Translations under genes and position numbers: made by a program | In this document: positions 35,513 through 46,395 of the stretch, piece by piece | Position numbering within the stretch: position 1 is the first letter of the stretch | How the letters are laid out: each line of letters begins with the position of its first letter | The notes under the pieces: model-generated | The model's database searches: none | What the model was told of the DNA's origin: nothing | What the model saw: the letters and a program-made list of their open reading frames with translations, nothing else | NCBI GenBank assembly: GCA_946902985.2 | Contig: OX336388.2 | Location: 294,664,526 to 294,728,525 of the forward strand | Direction of reading: 5' to 3' | DNA from: Meconema thalassinum | Lineage: Eukaryota > Arthropoda > Insecta > Orthoptera > Tettigoniidae | Length of the DNA stretch: 64,000 nucleotides

Positions 35513-36612
35513 TGTCCCCCAGGGGCTCACATCTAGTGGGACGTGGATTAGCGACCACGGGACCCCATCTGAGTCCGGCATTGCTTCCACTTACTTATGC
35601 CGGGCTCCTCTCCGTCTTCTTCTTTCCTGTCGACCTTCCTTGGTCAACTCTTGTTCTCTTCCGATCCCAACGGTATTAGGGTATCCGAGGCCTAGGGAGT
35701 CTTTCACTTTGCTGCCTTAGTTGGCCCTTGTCTCATCTTTCCTAATCCCTCATCCTTGAGGGGTCAGACCTCTTGTTTTCTTTTCATTATATATCTTTTT
35801 TTGCATATACACTCCATTTTGTAGGTATTTTCAGTCTACGTCGCATTTTGTAAGTTTTTTTCGATCTAAGTTGCATTTTTCGAGTGTTTTCAACTTCAAT
35901 TGCATTTTGTAAGTATTGACGATCTAAATTGCTTTTTAGTAGTCTAAGTCCTTCAATAATGTCGGGAGTTCGGGGATTTGTGTAGCGATAATCGGGAAAT
36001 GGTCACTCTTTTGAATTTCAATTGCAATTTGTAAGTATTTTCAACCTAAACCACTTTATGCAAGTATTTTCAATCTAAATTGCATTTTGTATGCTGGACA
36101 TTTTGCAAGTATTTTCATTCTCAATTGCATTTTGTGGATATCTTGAATCTAAATTACATTTTGTAAGTATTTTCAATCTAAATTGCATTTTGTAAGTATT
36201 GTCCATCCAAATTAGTAGTTTGAATCTATCGTACATTTTGTAAGCATTTTCAATCTCAATTGCAGTTTGTATGCATTTTGAATTTCAATTGCACTTTGTG
36301 AGTATTTTGGATCCGAAAAGGGAGTTTTTTCAATCTGAATTGCATTGTGTATTTTCAATTTCAATTGCATTTTGTAAGTATTTTGAATATCAGTTGCATT
36401 TTGTAATTATTTCGACTCTACATTGCATTTTGTACGTATTTTGTAGCTAACCTACATTTTGGGCCTATTTTTCAATCTATTCCTTTTGTGAATATTTTCG
36501 TTATAAATTTTGGAAGTATTACCGCTCTTCAATTTGTATTCTTTAATCTTTGTTATGAGGGGCAGATGACCTAGTAGTTCTGCGCCTTAAAACGACAATA
36601 ACTAACTAACTG
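35513..36612 (+). mobile_element. LINE 3' untranslated region, copy 2, with VNTR
   Basis: It begins like 27283 (CAGGGGCTCACATCTAGTGG), passes through a long array of ~29 bp units (35803-36545), then TTTGTATTCTTTAATCT and the LINE tail GAGGGGCAGATGACCTAGTA with CTTAAAACGACAATAAC. The last ~90 bp match the 3' end of the RNase H-bearing LINE at 62564-63668, which ties this UTR to that family. Confidence 0.7.
35803..36545 (+). repeat. ~29 bp tandem array in the LINE 3'UTR
   Basis: More than twenty diverged units of the form TCTAAATTGCATTTTGTAAG then TATTTTCAA. A unique insert of ~70 bp lies near 35940-36010. The copy at 27640-27840 has only about seven units, so the array length varies between element copies. 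Confidence 0.85.
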
Positions 36613-36779
36613 TCACATTTGTACGGCGTACACAGAAACTTAGGAATGCGAGAACGGAATTGCCCAGGTACATAAGACACCTTGGCCCACACGAAGTTCC
36701 CCCAGTTGAGAGTAGAAAGTGACCAAGTTAACTGCTCTCACCAGGACGGCGCAAGACACCATCAGATAAGTAGCCTGCA

Positions 36780-37140
36780 CAATACAACCTGTGTTGACCA
36801 TTTTACAACCACATATTCACTCTAAACAAGCAAGTTTGGAGATCAATCACTACTTTCAATATTTTAACAAAACATCGTATAGACCACAACTAACAAATAT
36901 TGACGAGTTGAATTATCTCAACTAATACTGCAACTAAATAAGTGTACATGTTGTAAATATTTTCACCCATACTTTCGTACATAAATGTTAGGGCCTAAGT
37001 GTAATGGATCTGATGATGATCGCTTGACGATCGAAACTGGTCATCCAAGTGTACTTTTGTTAATCTCATGTACAGTAATTATTTTCAGGATTAAGGAATA
37101 ATCGTGCTGACCGACTGAAAAGCATCACACTTTCGTATAT
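36780..37140 (+). repeat. Hammerhead-bearing repeat, copy 3
   Basis: This aligns with 22385-22770 from CACTTTCAATWTYTTAACAA through the motif to the TTTCAGGATTA and GCTGACCGACTGAAAAGC region. It carries an intact hammerhead-like core at 37006-37046. Confidence 0.7.
37006..37046 (+). ncRNA. Candidate hammerhead ribozyme motif
   Basis: The 41 bases from GGAT to ATCC equal copy 1 exactly: GGAT, CTGATGA, T, GATCG, CTTGA, CGATC, GAAAC, TG, GTC, ATCC. The bases right after ATCC differ from copy 1, so conservation is concentrated on the motif. Confidence 0.6.
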
Positions 37141-37282
37141 TCCTAAAATTAGCTACGATGGTGAAAATACACTTGGGAAACATTTCACTGGGTAATTTCC
37201 AGCCAATGGTAGCTACTTAAAACTCTGAATTTGAGCTTGAAAGCAATACGAATTTGTGGATGAGGGTATATTAATCATACCA

Positions 37283-37600
37283 TTTAGCCCCGTGTACTTG
37301 GGTGTGTAGAATTTGTCTGATAACCTGAGTTATTGTGGTGTCCGTATTGATGTGTATATTTGCAATTAAGGTGAGCATTGGGAAGGAGATGGCCGTGGCC
37401 TAAAGTTAGGAACCGTCCCAGCATTTTCCCGGAGTAAAAGTGGGAAACCACGGAAATCCACTTCGAGGGTGGCTGAGGTGGGAATCAAACCCACCTCTTC
37501 TCAGTTTTGCCTCACGGGGCTGAGTGTACCCCGTTCCAGCCCTCAGACTAGAATAAAATTTATTGGCAGAGCCGGAAATCGAACCTACTAATTCGATCGT
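37283..37600 (-). mobile_element. SINE fragments: SINE-A scrap, then another tRNA-like SINE
   Basis: 37283-37360 matches the SINE-A 3' part (TAGCCCCGTGTACTTGGG). 37370-37600, read in reverse, has a B-box-like GGGTTTGATTCCCACC and a body segment similar to part of SINE-F (GGAAACCACGGAA as printed). Confidence 0.6.
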
Positions 37601-38504
37601 ATTATCTTTATAAATTAGAAAAATTCAACGTTCACTCCACAGGAATGCATCGTAAGTGAATAAATGTGGCAATGTGAGTTTGTACTTACATCCCTACTAA
37701 AATGGAGCGCGGCTGTCGTTCAAAAAAGTACGTCAACGGTTGGATTCGAAGCACCATTCTACCCGTTCTCGCCCAACAAGACCGGCCGGACATTAACCGA
37801 TTCAGCCACCAATACAACATAGATACCACGCGCTGCACGTGTGTTAGTTACTGTAGCCATCTCACCTCTATCGATAATATCCGTGTCAAAGTCTTCAATA
37901 ATGGTTTATGGTGTTGGTTTAACTTTCTACTGTTACAGATCACGTGGCGTAACCTATTAATTAGATCGTATTATGTGTACGTGAATTCTTTCAAGGAGCA
38001 ATAAGTCACATGTTAGTAGAATTGTCCTTAGTATTAGGCGGGGAAATGTGTACGGTTTTTCTTTCTTTGCTAGACCCATGACATTTTTGTCACACAGTCA
38101 GAGCGCAGAGTAATATATAATAGTTTTAATGCAGCCAATGACCAATGAAAATGTACTGTATATACAATGCAGGAACTGTCAGTCGCTACAAAATTGCGTC
38201 AGGGAAGCCAATCTTCTTTTACAGTATGCCGCATGATATCGGCCACAGGGCTCCCTATACAATTCACATATGCATGTAGCTGTATTTGGAGTGTGAAAGT
38301 CTTTTCTTCCGCATATCCTGGATCCATAAACTGCGAAACGCGTCACAGTGTGACATAAATCGTAGTCCGCTTACTTCCAGTCAGATGATAACATCTGGAT
38401 CTGCAGACAGCTCGTACAGTAGCTCGTACAGAGCAATATCGACCATCGGTAGAAATGTAATGTTAGTTGGGTTTCATAAACCACATAATAAGGTGCTGGT
38501 AAAC
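37601..38504. other. Unassigned sequence
   Basis: Near 38440-38500 a diverged third copy of one arm of the following foldback appears. The 100- and 102-residue frames here show no domain I recognise. Confidence 0.35.
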
Positions 38505-38870
38505 CACTCTGTATGTATACCAAGTGAATTAGCTGCTCCTAATATTGTCGTTTTATGCAACCCAACTACCGCTTGTTGTCAGGAAGATCGATAATCCTCT
38601 GCCTGCATCCCGTATGATACTAGTGCACTGCAAGCATATCCTGCAAACGATACTGAACACTATCATTTACCCTCTTATTTGTCTGTAGTCACATCGAGGG
38701 AAAAGTAAGAGTGTTCAGTATCATTTGCAGGATATGCTTGCAGTGCACTGGAACCTTACGGGATGCAAGCAAAGAAATATCGACCTTCCTGACAACACGC
38801 GTTAGTTGGGCTGCATAAAACAATATTATTAGGGGCAGCTGATTCACCTGGTATTATATACATCAGTGGT
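38505..38870. mobile_element. Foldback (inverted-repeat) element
   Basis: Two ~170 bp arms (38505-38660 and 38700-38870) are reverse complements at high identity, e.g. GTGCACTGCAAGCATATCC against its complement. The centre is ~40 bp. It abuts a hAT-like terminus at 38871. Confidence 0.75.
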
Positions 38871-39828
38871 TCCCAACTTGTAAGGGCTTCAGGGCCAAAT
38901 TAGGAACTTCGGGTATGGTTGCGGCCCGCACTTTAATAATAGGCTAATTTTCAAAAAGAATAAGGCTGGATGCCTTCCCTGACACCACAGAATTTTTCAA
39001 CTGAAAATCCTACCCCGGGATTCGATTTTATTGCTTAAATAACTATTCTACAATTCCATACAGGAGTGAAATTAAAGACACCAATATACCAAATAAGTCT
39101 AGTTTTTGATGAAGAACACTCAACAATGTAAGTTATTTGAATTAATATAAAAATGGCAAAAATAACAAAAGTCAACCTACAGACAAAAGTAACATTTACA
39201 AAACAATGTATTGATAAACGACGGTTTAGTGGGAACACTGAGGTCGATCAGCTGCATCTACCAATGACGTAATGTTCAATTCCAGCTCCATCTCAAAAGG
39301 AAGAATCTGGAAGTCGACTTCTGTGCTGATTTTTAATGAATTTCATGGAAGGAGAAACACTTTCACGTCTTAAGTTTGGGTACTTTTCGCTGGATAGCAT
39401 TTTAAAGAAATATAATCCCTTTTCTTGTCTCGTCTGTAGAAACGCATCGGCTTGTAGATCACACAGTTCAAGTTGTAGGTCTGATTGCAGCAGCGCCAGG
39501 AGGATTCATGTAAAGCTGTCTACTACTTTTCAGTGTTTCACTTTCCTTGAATCGTGTGTTAAATTCTTCAATGATATCTTGAAAGTGTCGACTGAAATAT
39601 GAAAAATCTGAAGTTTCCTGGCATTTCTCCACTGCTAATTTTTGACAGCTTGGGAAATGTGTCAATTCTTTTTTTTCTAAAAAAGAGTTTGAATTTTTTA
39701 ACTTGTTTCGAAATCCATTTACAATTCGCACCATGACTGATACCACCTGATTTCTTCCTTGAAGGCTCAGGTTAAATGTGTTAAAATGGCTAGCACCTTT
39801 AAAAATTCTAGGCTTTGAAATATTTATC
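38871..39828 (-). mobile_element. hAT element remnant
   Basis: It begins CAGTGGTTCCCAACTTGTAA with GCGGCCCGC shortly after, a classic hAT terminus. Decayed hAT transposase follows on the minus strand. No matching far terminus was identified before the Tc-like element at 39832. Confidence 0.55.
39290..39746 (-). pseudogene. hAT transposase fragment
   Basis: Residues read from the minus strand include FRNKLKNSNSFLEKKELTHF and FSRHFQDIIEEFNTRF. After a frame change come LQLELCDLQADAFLQ and SEKYPNLRR. This order (linker helices, then the ELxxLQxD and YPxLR parts of the RNase H-like core C-terminus) fits hAT transposases of the ZBED/GTF2IRD2-related type. The catalytic N-terminal half is missing. 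Confidence 0.55.
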
Positions 39829-40266
39829 CTACAGAGTCATTATCTTTGTGCGACACGGTAAACACGGCAAGCTAAGCCGGCGTTGACTGGCGCTGATCGC
39901 GGGCGCGCGTACACGGTTCAGTCGGTGGTGGCGCGCACTTTTTACACTTTTACCAAACATATGTGTACTTACCGTGCAAAAAATGTCCTCCCTCTCTTTT
40001 AACACACACCTGCCATCTTCTGATGAAAGAATGACCAACAATCTCATAACATAACGTTGTCTGTTAACTTTTTTATTATTTACGGAACCTGTTTCCTCGA
40101 ATCGTTTAGCGAGCCTCCTAATTGTACTGGCATTAGGCACAGGCCTTCTTGGAAACTTGATTCGAAAATGTCGTCTTGTTTTAGAACAAGACTTTCTGCT
40201 TTTAATATACGAATTATGGATATACACACGTTCGTGCAATGTGAATTGGTGTCTAGGCATGACCAA
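39829..40266 (-). pseudogene. Helix-turn-helix (DUF4817-like) remnant of a transposase
   Basis: A 145-residue frame. Residues ~1-65 look like the N-terminal helix-turn-helix domain Pfam calls DUF4817 (HQFTLHERVYIHNSYIKS, then NASTIRRLAKRFEETGSV). The remaining ~80 residues are the element's non-coding end read through, since the same DNA occurs in the fragment at 551-728. The catalytic DDE domain is absent. Confidence 0.6.
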
Positions 40267-40467
40267 AGATCACAATAATCACAACAGTCACTAAACGTGC
40301 AACACTAACGTGCAGATGCACGTCCATATGAATGACAAAACACGTGTGAACTAACGATATGAGTCAGCGGAGCGGGGTATTGCGAGGTCCACTCGCCCCG
40401 CACCTGGCCAGCCAAATGACGCCATAGTGTGCCACGATTACCGGGGCGCACAAAGATAATAACTCTG
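39832..40467 (-). mobile_element. Miniature Tc/mariner-like element with TA target site
   Basis: 636 bp flanked by TA at both ends. Its termini are inverted repeats (CAGAGTYATTATCTTTGTGC, continuing GCCCCGGTAA on the right side). It keeps only the DNA-binding part of a transposase. A truncated second copy lies at 551-728. Confidence 0.85.
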
Positions 40468-40469
40468 TA

Positions 40470-40834
40470 GTTCTGTGGTATCGGATGAAGCGAACTTATT
40501 AAGGAAATTCCTTAGAATAGCAAAAAAAATTTTCAAGACACTTTCCTGCAATAAGCCATATTACATGGTTGTACAGCAACGAATCTCCATATTCAGCCTC
40601 CTTCAGAAATACATAGTACTTAGAAACGAGCAATGGAAAGTATTCTTTCATTACTTTAGAACAGGTTCAATCATTCCAGTCTTTAGGAAGCTTGATAACC
40701 TCCAGAGGAAGTGAGACGCAGAATCTCCATAGGAAGAGAGCTTTCGGTAGAGTGGAAGGTTTATTACCAGCCAGAAGCATACCGAGAAACTTAGGAAGAG
40801 ATTTGCAACATGTTTTGTGTTGAATGTGGTGTCT
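40470..40834. other. Unassigned sequence
   Basis: No recognisable feature; it may be further decayed LINE sequence upstream of the fragment at 40835. Confidence 0.35.
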
Positions 40835-40978
40835 TAGAAAGTTTAGAGACGTGGCTATGGAGAAGAAGAAATGGATCGATAAAATGAGAAATGAGGAGGT
40901 GCTAAGAAGGGTAGGAGAGGAGAGGAATTTCAAGAGGATGATACAAGAAGAATACTCAAAATTTTTGTTTTTCTGAAA
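40835..40978 (+). pseudogene. LINE ORF2 C-terminal fragment
   Basis: The plus strand reads KKKWIDKMRNEEVLRRVGEE then RNFKRMIQ, the motif that follows the RT domain in several insect LINEs. Too short for a clade call. Downstream, TTTTTCAGGTTATTTTTGG and GTAGACCAACTGAAAAGC recall the end of the hammerhead-bearing repeat. Confidence 0.5.
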
Positions 40979-41168
40979 GCTCTCGCGGGTCACAAGAACA
41001 TGCGAACTTTAATTACAAGTTATTTTTCAGGTTATTTTTGGCATGTTCCAGTAATTGGGATTACTTTGCGTAGACCAACTGAAAAGCTGCAATATCACTG
41101 TCAATATGTCAACACTGCAAAACTGGCTTCAAAGACAACTTTATGCAGCAATACAGAGCCATTTTAGC

Positions 41169-42387
41169 CTATTTTCATTTGTTAGCAAGCAGTTCCGTGA
41201 AGAATTAAAGTCTATTTTCATATATCCCACTTATGTTAATTGCCTCCATCAACATACAAAATTTCAATTTGATTGCTGTAATAGATTTGTAGATATTGAG
41301 AACCGTCTAATATTACGGATGGTCGCCATGTTTTTTTTATATATGTAGGTTATGACTAATGTAGTTATGTACTATTACATGAAGATGATTGTGTACGTAT
41401 AGTATTCTAATTTCAATCGCATGATTAGGACACAAGAAGTAAAATCGAGATTTTAAAATTTCACACAGCTGCCATCTTGTGGTTATGAAAACAATTGAAA
41501 TAAATTAGATGCCAGTGGATTAACATTTGTATATGCATTTACCGTACCAAGTTTCACTGCACTCGGATGGTTAAATCGCGAGGAAAGTCCATTTAAATAT
41601 GTATAGTTCGCGTCACCGCCATGTTGGATTTGTGCTCACCAGGTTATTGAAAGTCCCATAGGTTAACTTATAATCATAGCCTCTATCAACATACATTCAG
41701 TTTGATTGCTATCATAGATTAATGGATAATACCGTCCAAATATTTCGGATGGCCACCATGTTGGATTGTCATATGTATAGGCCATAGAGTTATGTACCAA
41801 TAAAGGAATATATGATTGCGTAGGTTAATTATTCTTTTCCATCGCATGATTACGACACAAGAAATAAAACTTAATTTTGAAATTTCGTAGAGCTGCCATC
41901 TTGAGGTTATGTAAACAATTGAAATAAATTAGATGCCAGTGCATTAGAATGTGTATAAACATTTGCTCTACCAAGTTTCATTGAGTTTGGATAGTTAAAT
42001 CGCGAGAAAAGTCGATTTAAAAGTCTCAAATTTGCTTGGCCGCCACGTTGGTTTTGCAGTTACCAGGTTTTTGAAAGTCTCATAGGTAAACTTCTAGTAG
42101 TGCACTTTATCAACGTACACAATTTCAGGGTGATATCAGTAATAGTTTCGGAGATATAGAATGCCAGTGAAATATTTCGGCCAGACGCCATGTTGGATTG
42201 GTGACACGTAATAAAATTTGAAGGGCACGGTCTGGGTCGGCCAGAATAGTACTATAACCTTGCCGAGTTTCACTGATATCGCTCCAGTGGTTTAGAAGTT
42301 ATTAGGGGAGGGGGTGGCACACACAGACAGACACACATACGCACACACACGGACAAAAGGTGATCACATAAGCCCATAAAAACGCCT
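41169..42387 (-). repeat. Repeat B relative (B'), reverse orientation
   Basis: It runs from AGCCTATTTTCA and CAGTTCCGTGAAGAATTAAA (the B 3' end) to a CACACA/GACAGACA microsatellite and TGATCACATAAGCCCAT (the B 5' end). Inside are three diverged ~400 bp units, each with a GCCACCATGTTGGAT-like phrase and an ACCAAGTTTCA core. Non-coding. Confidence 0.65.
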
Positions 42388-42900
42388 ATGACATTATTCA
42401 AAACGGCCAAAGCACCAATAGCGACTTATGGAATCCACATAATTTGGGACAAACTAAAAGAGAACGACCTATTAACATTAGCGAAAGTCAAAACCCGCTA
42501 TAAGAAAAGAGTCTTGGGTATCGGGAAGACAGCGCTGTCCAGACTGACTTATGTCTTCACCAAAGAAATTTCCTTCATAGAAGACATTAGACTGTAGATG
42601 CTACTGCCGCGCACCGAGGCCTATGAGAGAGCCCTTCAAATACTCACAGAAAAGCAAAACGCTATCTGGGATGATTTCTACTCAACTGACGCCATAATGA
42701 CTGACGAATGGAAACGGTCAAACTATGAACTCCGACACGTAATGACACGATACGCTACACATGGCTTTCACTACAAGTTCTGCCAAAACAAGAGATTCCA
42801 CCGACCAACTGATGAAGAATGTGTCTGTGTGTGATCTATGCAGTGAATGCTGTTCACGATATCATGCAAAATATTGCCGACAAAGACATATACTGTATCA
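42388..42900 (+). pseudogene. LINE ORF2 3' region (post-RT domain and zinc knuckle)
   Basis: Two consecutive in-frame pieces split by a single TAG at 42595-42597: FKTAKAPIATYGIHIIWDKL to EISFIEDIRL, then LLPRTEAYERALQIL to FHRPTDEECVC. A frameshift near 42830 then restores CDLCSECCSRYH, a cysteine/histidine knuckle. The order fits the C-terminal region of an insect non-LTR retrotransposon. It lies exactly between two repeat B' pieces. Confidence 0.65.
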
Positions 42901-42939
42901 ATAACCCAATTGGGTTACTCAGTTTTGTATAATAAATAA

Positions 42940-43095
42940 GCCTATTTTTTCATAAAATGAAAATAGGCTAAAAATGGGCTTATGAGATCACATTTTGTCC
43001 TTGTGTGTGTGTGTGTGTGTCCCCACTTAATAACATCTAAACGGCCATAGCGATTTCAATGAAACTGAGTCATCGAATCCTTTAATCCTGATTTG
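42940..43095 (+). repeat. Repeat B' 5' fragment
   Basis: It opens with a palindrome (AGCCTATTTTTTCATAAAAT continuing to AATAGGCT), then GGGCTTATGAGATCACATTT, a TG microsatellite and the ACATCTAAACGGCCATAGCG core. The rest of the element is missing. Confidence 0.6.
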
Positions 43096-43958
43096 GGAAT
43101 ATTTCAGACAGTGGCGTAGCTGGTAAACTCTGCGGGGGTTGGAACACTGGTCTGTTGCTTGAGTTGTCTCTATTCCATAAGAAATAATTTTGAAAAGATG
43201 TACTTCTTTCATATTTATCCATTTTCAGAAAATATCTCTGGATCAAAAATCCCAAAATAGTTAACATCCCTTAACTTACAAGCAGTTACAGGATATTTTC
43301 TAAGGACGCAAACATTCTGAAAGTATCACAGGCGTATCACTTTTGTTATTAAAGAAATGACTAAACTACTTTAAAAAATAATGACCAGTGAATTGAGAAA
43401 AGTGTTTACCCTTTTCAAACCTACTGTACTTACAAAGCAGTGGTTGTTGGCAAACTAAAGGATACATCAATCATGTTTGCCCCGATCCTTTCATAGAAAC
43501 AATTGTTCCTTATTAGAGTCATTACTATTTAATTTGGTGTTGGTCGTGGAGATTGTTTAAGGAATGGTCTGCTCCCATACTTTGTTGCTATTACCGTGTT
43601 TGCCGATGAAACCAAAACTCTGATAAGGACACCTGGCAGAGTTCACCTTGGAACTGGGCACAATATTACAATACAACTCTACCAGGTGTCCCAGTTAATT
43701 CTGGGTTAATTTGACTTCTATTAATGAACTTGTTATTGTTGGAAAAGCAATCTGATTTCAGCCTCCTACAATCTGGGATCCTTCATAATTTTGCTACGTC
43801 ACTGATTTCAGAACTCTTCATCTGTAAGTACTGGTTTGATAATAGTACATATTATGCAACAAGCCTATAATGGCAATAATTAAGACACGAGTGTCTTAAT
43901 TACAATTATAGCCGAGTTGCATACGACTGTTAATGTTCGAACATAAATATTCATAAAT
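43096..43958. other. Unassigned sequence
   Basis: No gene, tRNA-like head or match to other repeats seen. Confidence 0.4.
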
Positions 43959-43968
43959 ATTTGTCGAG

Positions 43969-44499
43969 CGACTTCGGTAGCGTAGTTGGTAGCATGATGA
44001 GCTTCTATTCCCAAGATAGCGGGTTCAAACCCGGCCGAAGCCGTCGGTTTTTTAAGAGCGTTAAAAATCCCTCAGTATGCCTTCCTTCGGAGGGTAAGTA
44101 AAGCCGGCGGTCCCATGTCATAGATTTATGGCATGTTAAAGAACCTTCCACTAATTACACCTGTGTGAAGCTAAATTGTATAGGTTAAGAATATAAACAA
44201 CGCTCTTAGGTTTCTACGTTCGTTGCCAAGAGCCGATTGCGGTGGCGTCTAGTAGCTAAGTTCTGAACTAGGCATAGTAGTCGTTGACGGTGGCGTTTGG
44301 CGGCAAAAGTAGGAACTATTTGAGAAATTCAAAGTTGCAGTCCTTACTTGAATTAAAAAACAGATAACACACACTATTACAGTCATCACAATTAACACCG
44401 GTTATCAGACAGATTCTACACACACCCAAAGTACACGGGGCTAAATGACCGCGTTGTCGCAGCCCCTAAACTGAGGAACCAACCAACCAAGCAACCGAC
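43969..44499 (+). mobile_element. SINE-A, full length, exact target duplication
   Basis: This 531 bp copy defines the family. The tRNA-like head (43969-44043) has an A-box region TAGCGTAGTTGGTAGCATG and the B-box GGGTTCAAACCCGG. The body holds CCTTCCACTAATTACACC and ATTAACACCGGTTATCAGAC, and the tail is AACCAACCAACCAAGCAACC. It is flanked by the exact 10-base duplication ATTTGTCGAG (43959-43968 and 44500-44509). Confidence 0.93.
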
Positions 44500-44509
44500 A
44501 TTTGTCGAG

Positions 44510-45599
44510 ATTTCGCCAGTGTTATGTAGACTACCGTACTGAACAGAGCGCATGGGACGTAGAGAATACCACGACCTCCTTGACTACCCCCACCATGACA
44601 CTCGCCACGCAGTGAAATTTAAAATAGGAGGCCGTGGAAGTGAGCGCAGGTGCGATGCTATCCTTACCTAATTGGTCACACAACTGTTTCTTGAGCTCTG
44701 ATTGGTGGGAGAAACTGTTTCATAATGGAAACTTGTACTATAACGAGCCTCATTATAGTACAGTTTTGTGACATGTATTTACATTTCGCGATGGTCGAAC
44801 ATAAATAATGATCATTAACTAGACGTTCAGGAGTTGAAAAGAATTGCAAAGTCATCTTCATGCTTATTCCTACCTCAAAGAGTGACGAACACCCATCATT
44901 CACATTTCTAGGTCTCTTCTGGATGTCCGAGTACGGCTCTCTAGCCTTGGCGAGGGAATTACGAGTATAAAGAGAATGCACAGCATCCGTCTTCTTTTCC
45001 TCAGTGGCAGACCCAATAATTCATGCTTTTAAATCACGATAGCAATCGTCGCTCGTAAAATGGAGGCAAATGCGGGGATGGTTCCTGCTTAAGGCCACGG
45101 CCACCTCCACCCCAACCCTATCCTCAATTTACTGATACACACACTAGTAAGCCATCATAATAACACAGGCTATGACACAAATTCCAAACACACCCAAATT
45201 CACAGGGCTACATGATCACGGTGTCGCATCCTCGTAAATAAGCAGTAACATCAACAGACAAGTTTTCACGGAGGTGCAACTTTGGGAACTAATACACGGT
45301 ATCAATGCCGTTTCTCCACTTGTAACAATATCACATTGTAAGGGCTTACATTCCGCTTCAACTAGAGCACAGGGGATTGGACATATTTAGAGGCTTGATT
45401 TATTCGCACTAAGTTATGAACGATTTCGCGAGAAGGATACTCATTTCTGCGTTATTTCGTGAAATAGATATTGCTGTATAGCTTTAATATCTCTTCAATG
45501 AAATTCTGAAATTAATCATTAAAGGTTTCATGATTGTGGTTCTGAATTCATATGAATGGTAGATATATAAATTACTAGTAATCATCCAATATTATCTAT
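44510..45599. other. Mostly unassigned; one SINE-body fragment
   Basis: 45068-45235 contains a decayed SINE body (GCGGGGATGGTTCC then, later, ACAGGGCTACATGATCACGG, the last matching SINE-A). Nothing else is recognised; the 101-residue minus frame has no known domain. Confidence 0.4.
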
Positions 45600-45739
45600 A
45601 CTAATATTTTAAAGCTGAAGAGTTTGTGTGTTTGTTTGTGTGTTTGTGTGTTTAAACGCGCTAATCTCTGGAACTACCAGTAGGATTCGAAAAATTATTA
45701 CTTTTATATGATAGCCAGATTCAAGAGGAATAGTTTAGG

Positions 45740-46390
45740 CTATGTTAAATTTCGGACAGACCACTCAATTCCCTGCATTTAGGCCCTTTGACACAAATCC
45801 ACACCGTATCACCAATCTGAACCAAAACTTGTATACTTACCCTTTGGAACCCTACGAGGAACACTGTCTGCATGAAATTTCGGACAGACCACTCCATTCC
45901 CTGCATTGACGCCCTTTGGCACAAATCTACACCGTTTCACCGATCGGAACCTAAATGTGTATACACACCCTTTGGAACCCTACGAGTAACACTGTCCACT
46001 TTAAATTTCGGACAGACCACTCAATTCTCTGAATTTAGGCCCTTTGACACAAATATACACCGTATCACCAGTCTGAACCAAAACCTGTATACTTACCCTT
46101 TGGAACCCTTCGAGGAACACTGTCTGCATGCAATTTCGGACAGAACACTCCATTCCCTACAATTAGGCCCTTTGGCACAAATCTACACCGTTCCACCGAT
46201 CTGGACCAAAATTTGTATACTTACCCTTTGTAACCCTGCGAATAACACTGCCAGCATGAAATTTCGGACAGAACACTCCATTCCCTGCATTAAGGCCCTT
46301 TGGCACAAATCTACACCGTTTTACTGATCTGCTGGTAACTGTCCACTTGATATTTTGGACAACGCTCTCCATTCCCTACATTTAGAATAA
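45740..46390 (-). repeat. ~125 bp tandem array, short version
   Basis: Five to six units homologous to 10380-12100 (AATTTCGGACAGACCACTCC; ACAAATCTACACCGTTTCAC). The unit number is about half that in copy 1. Confidence 0.85.
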
Positions 46391-46395
46391 CAAAC

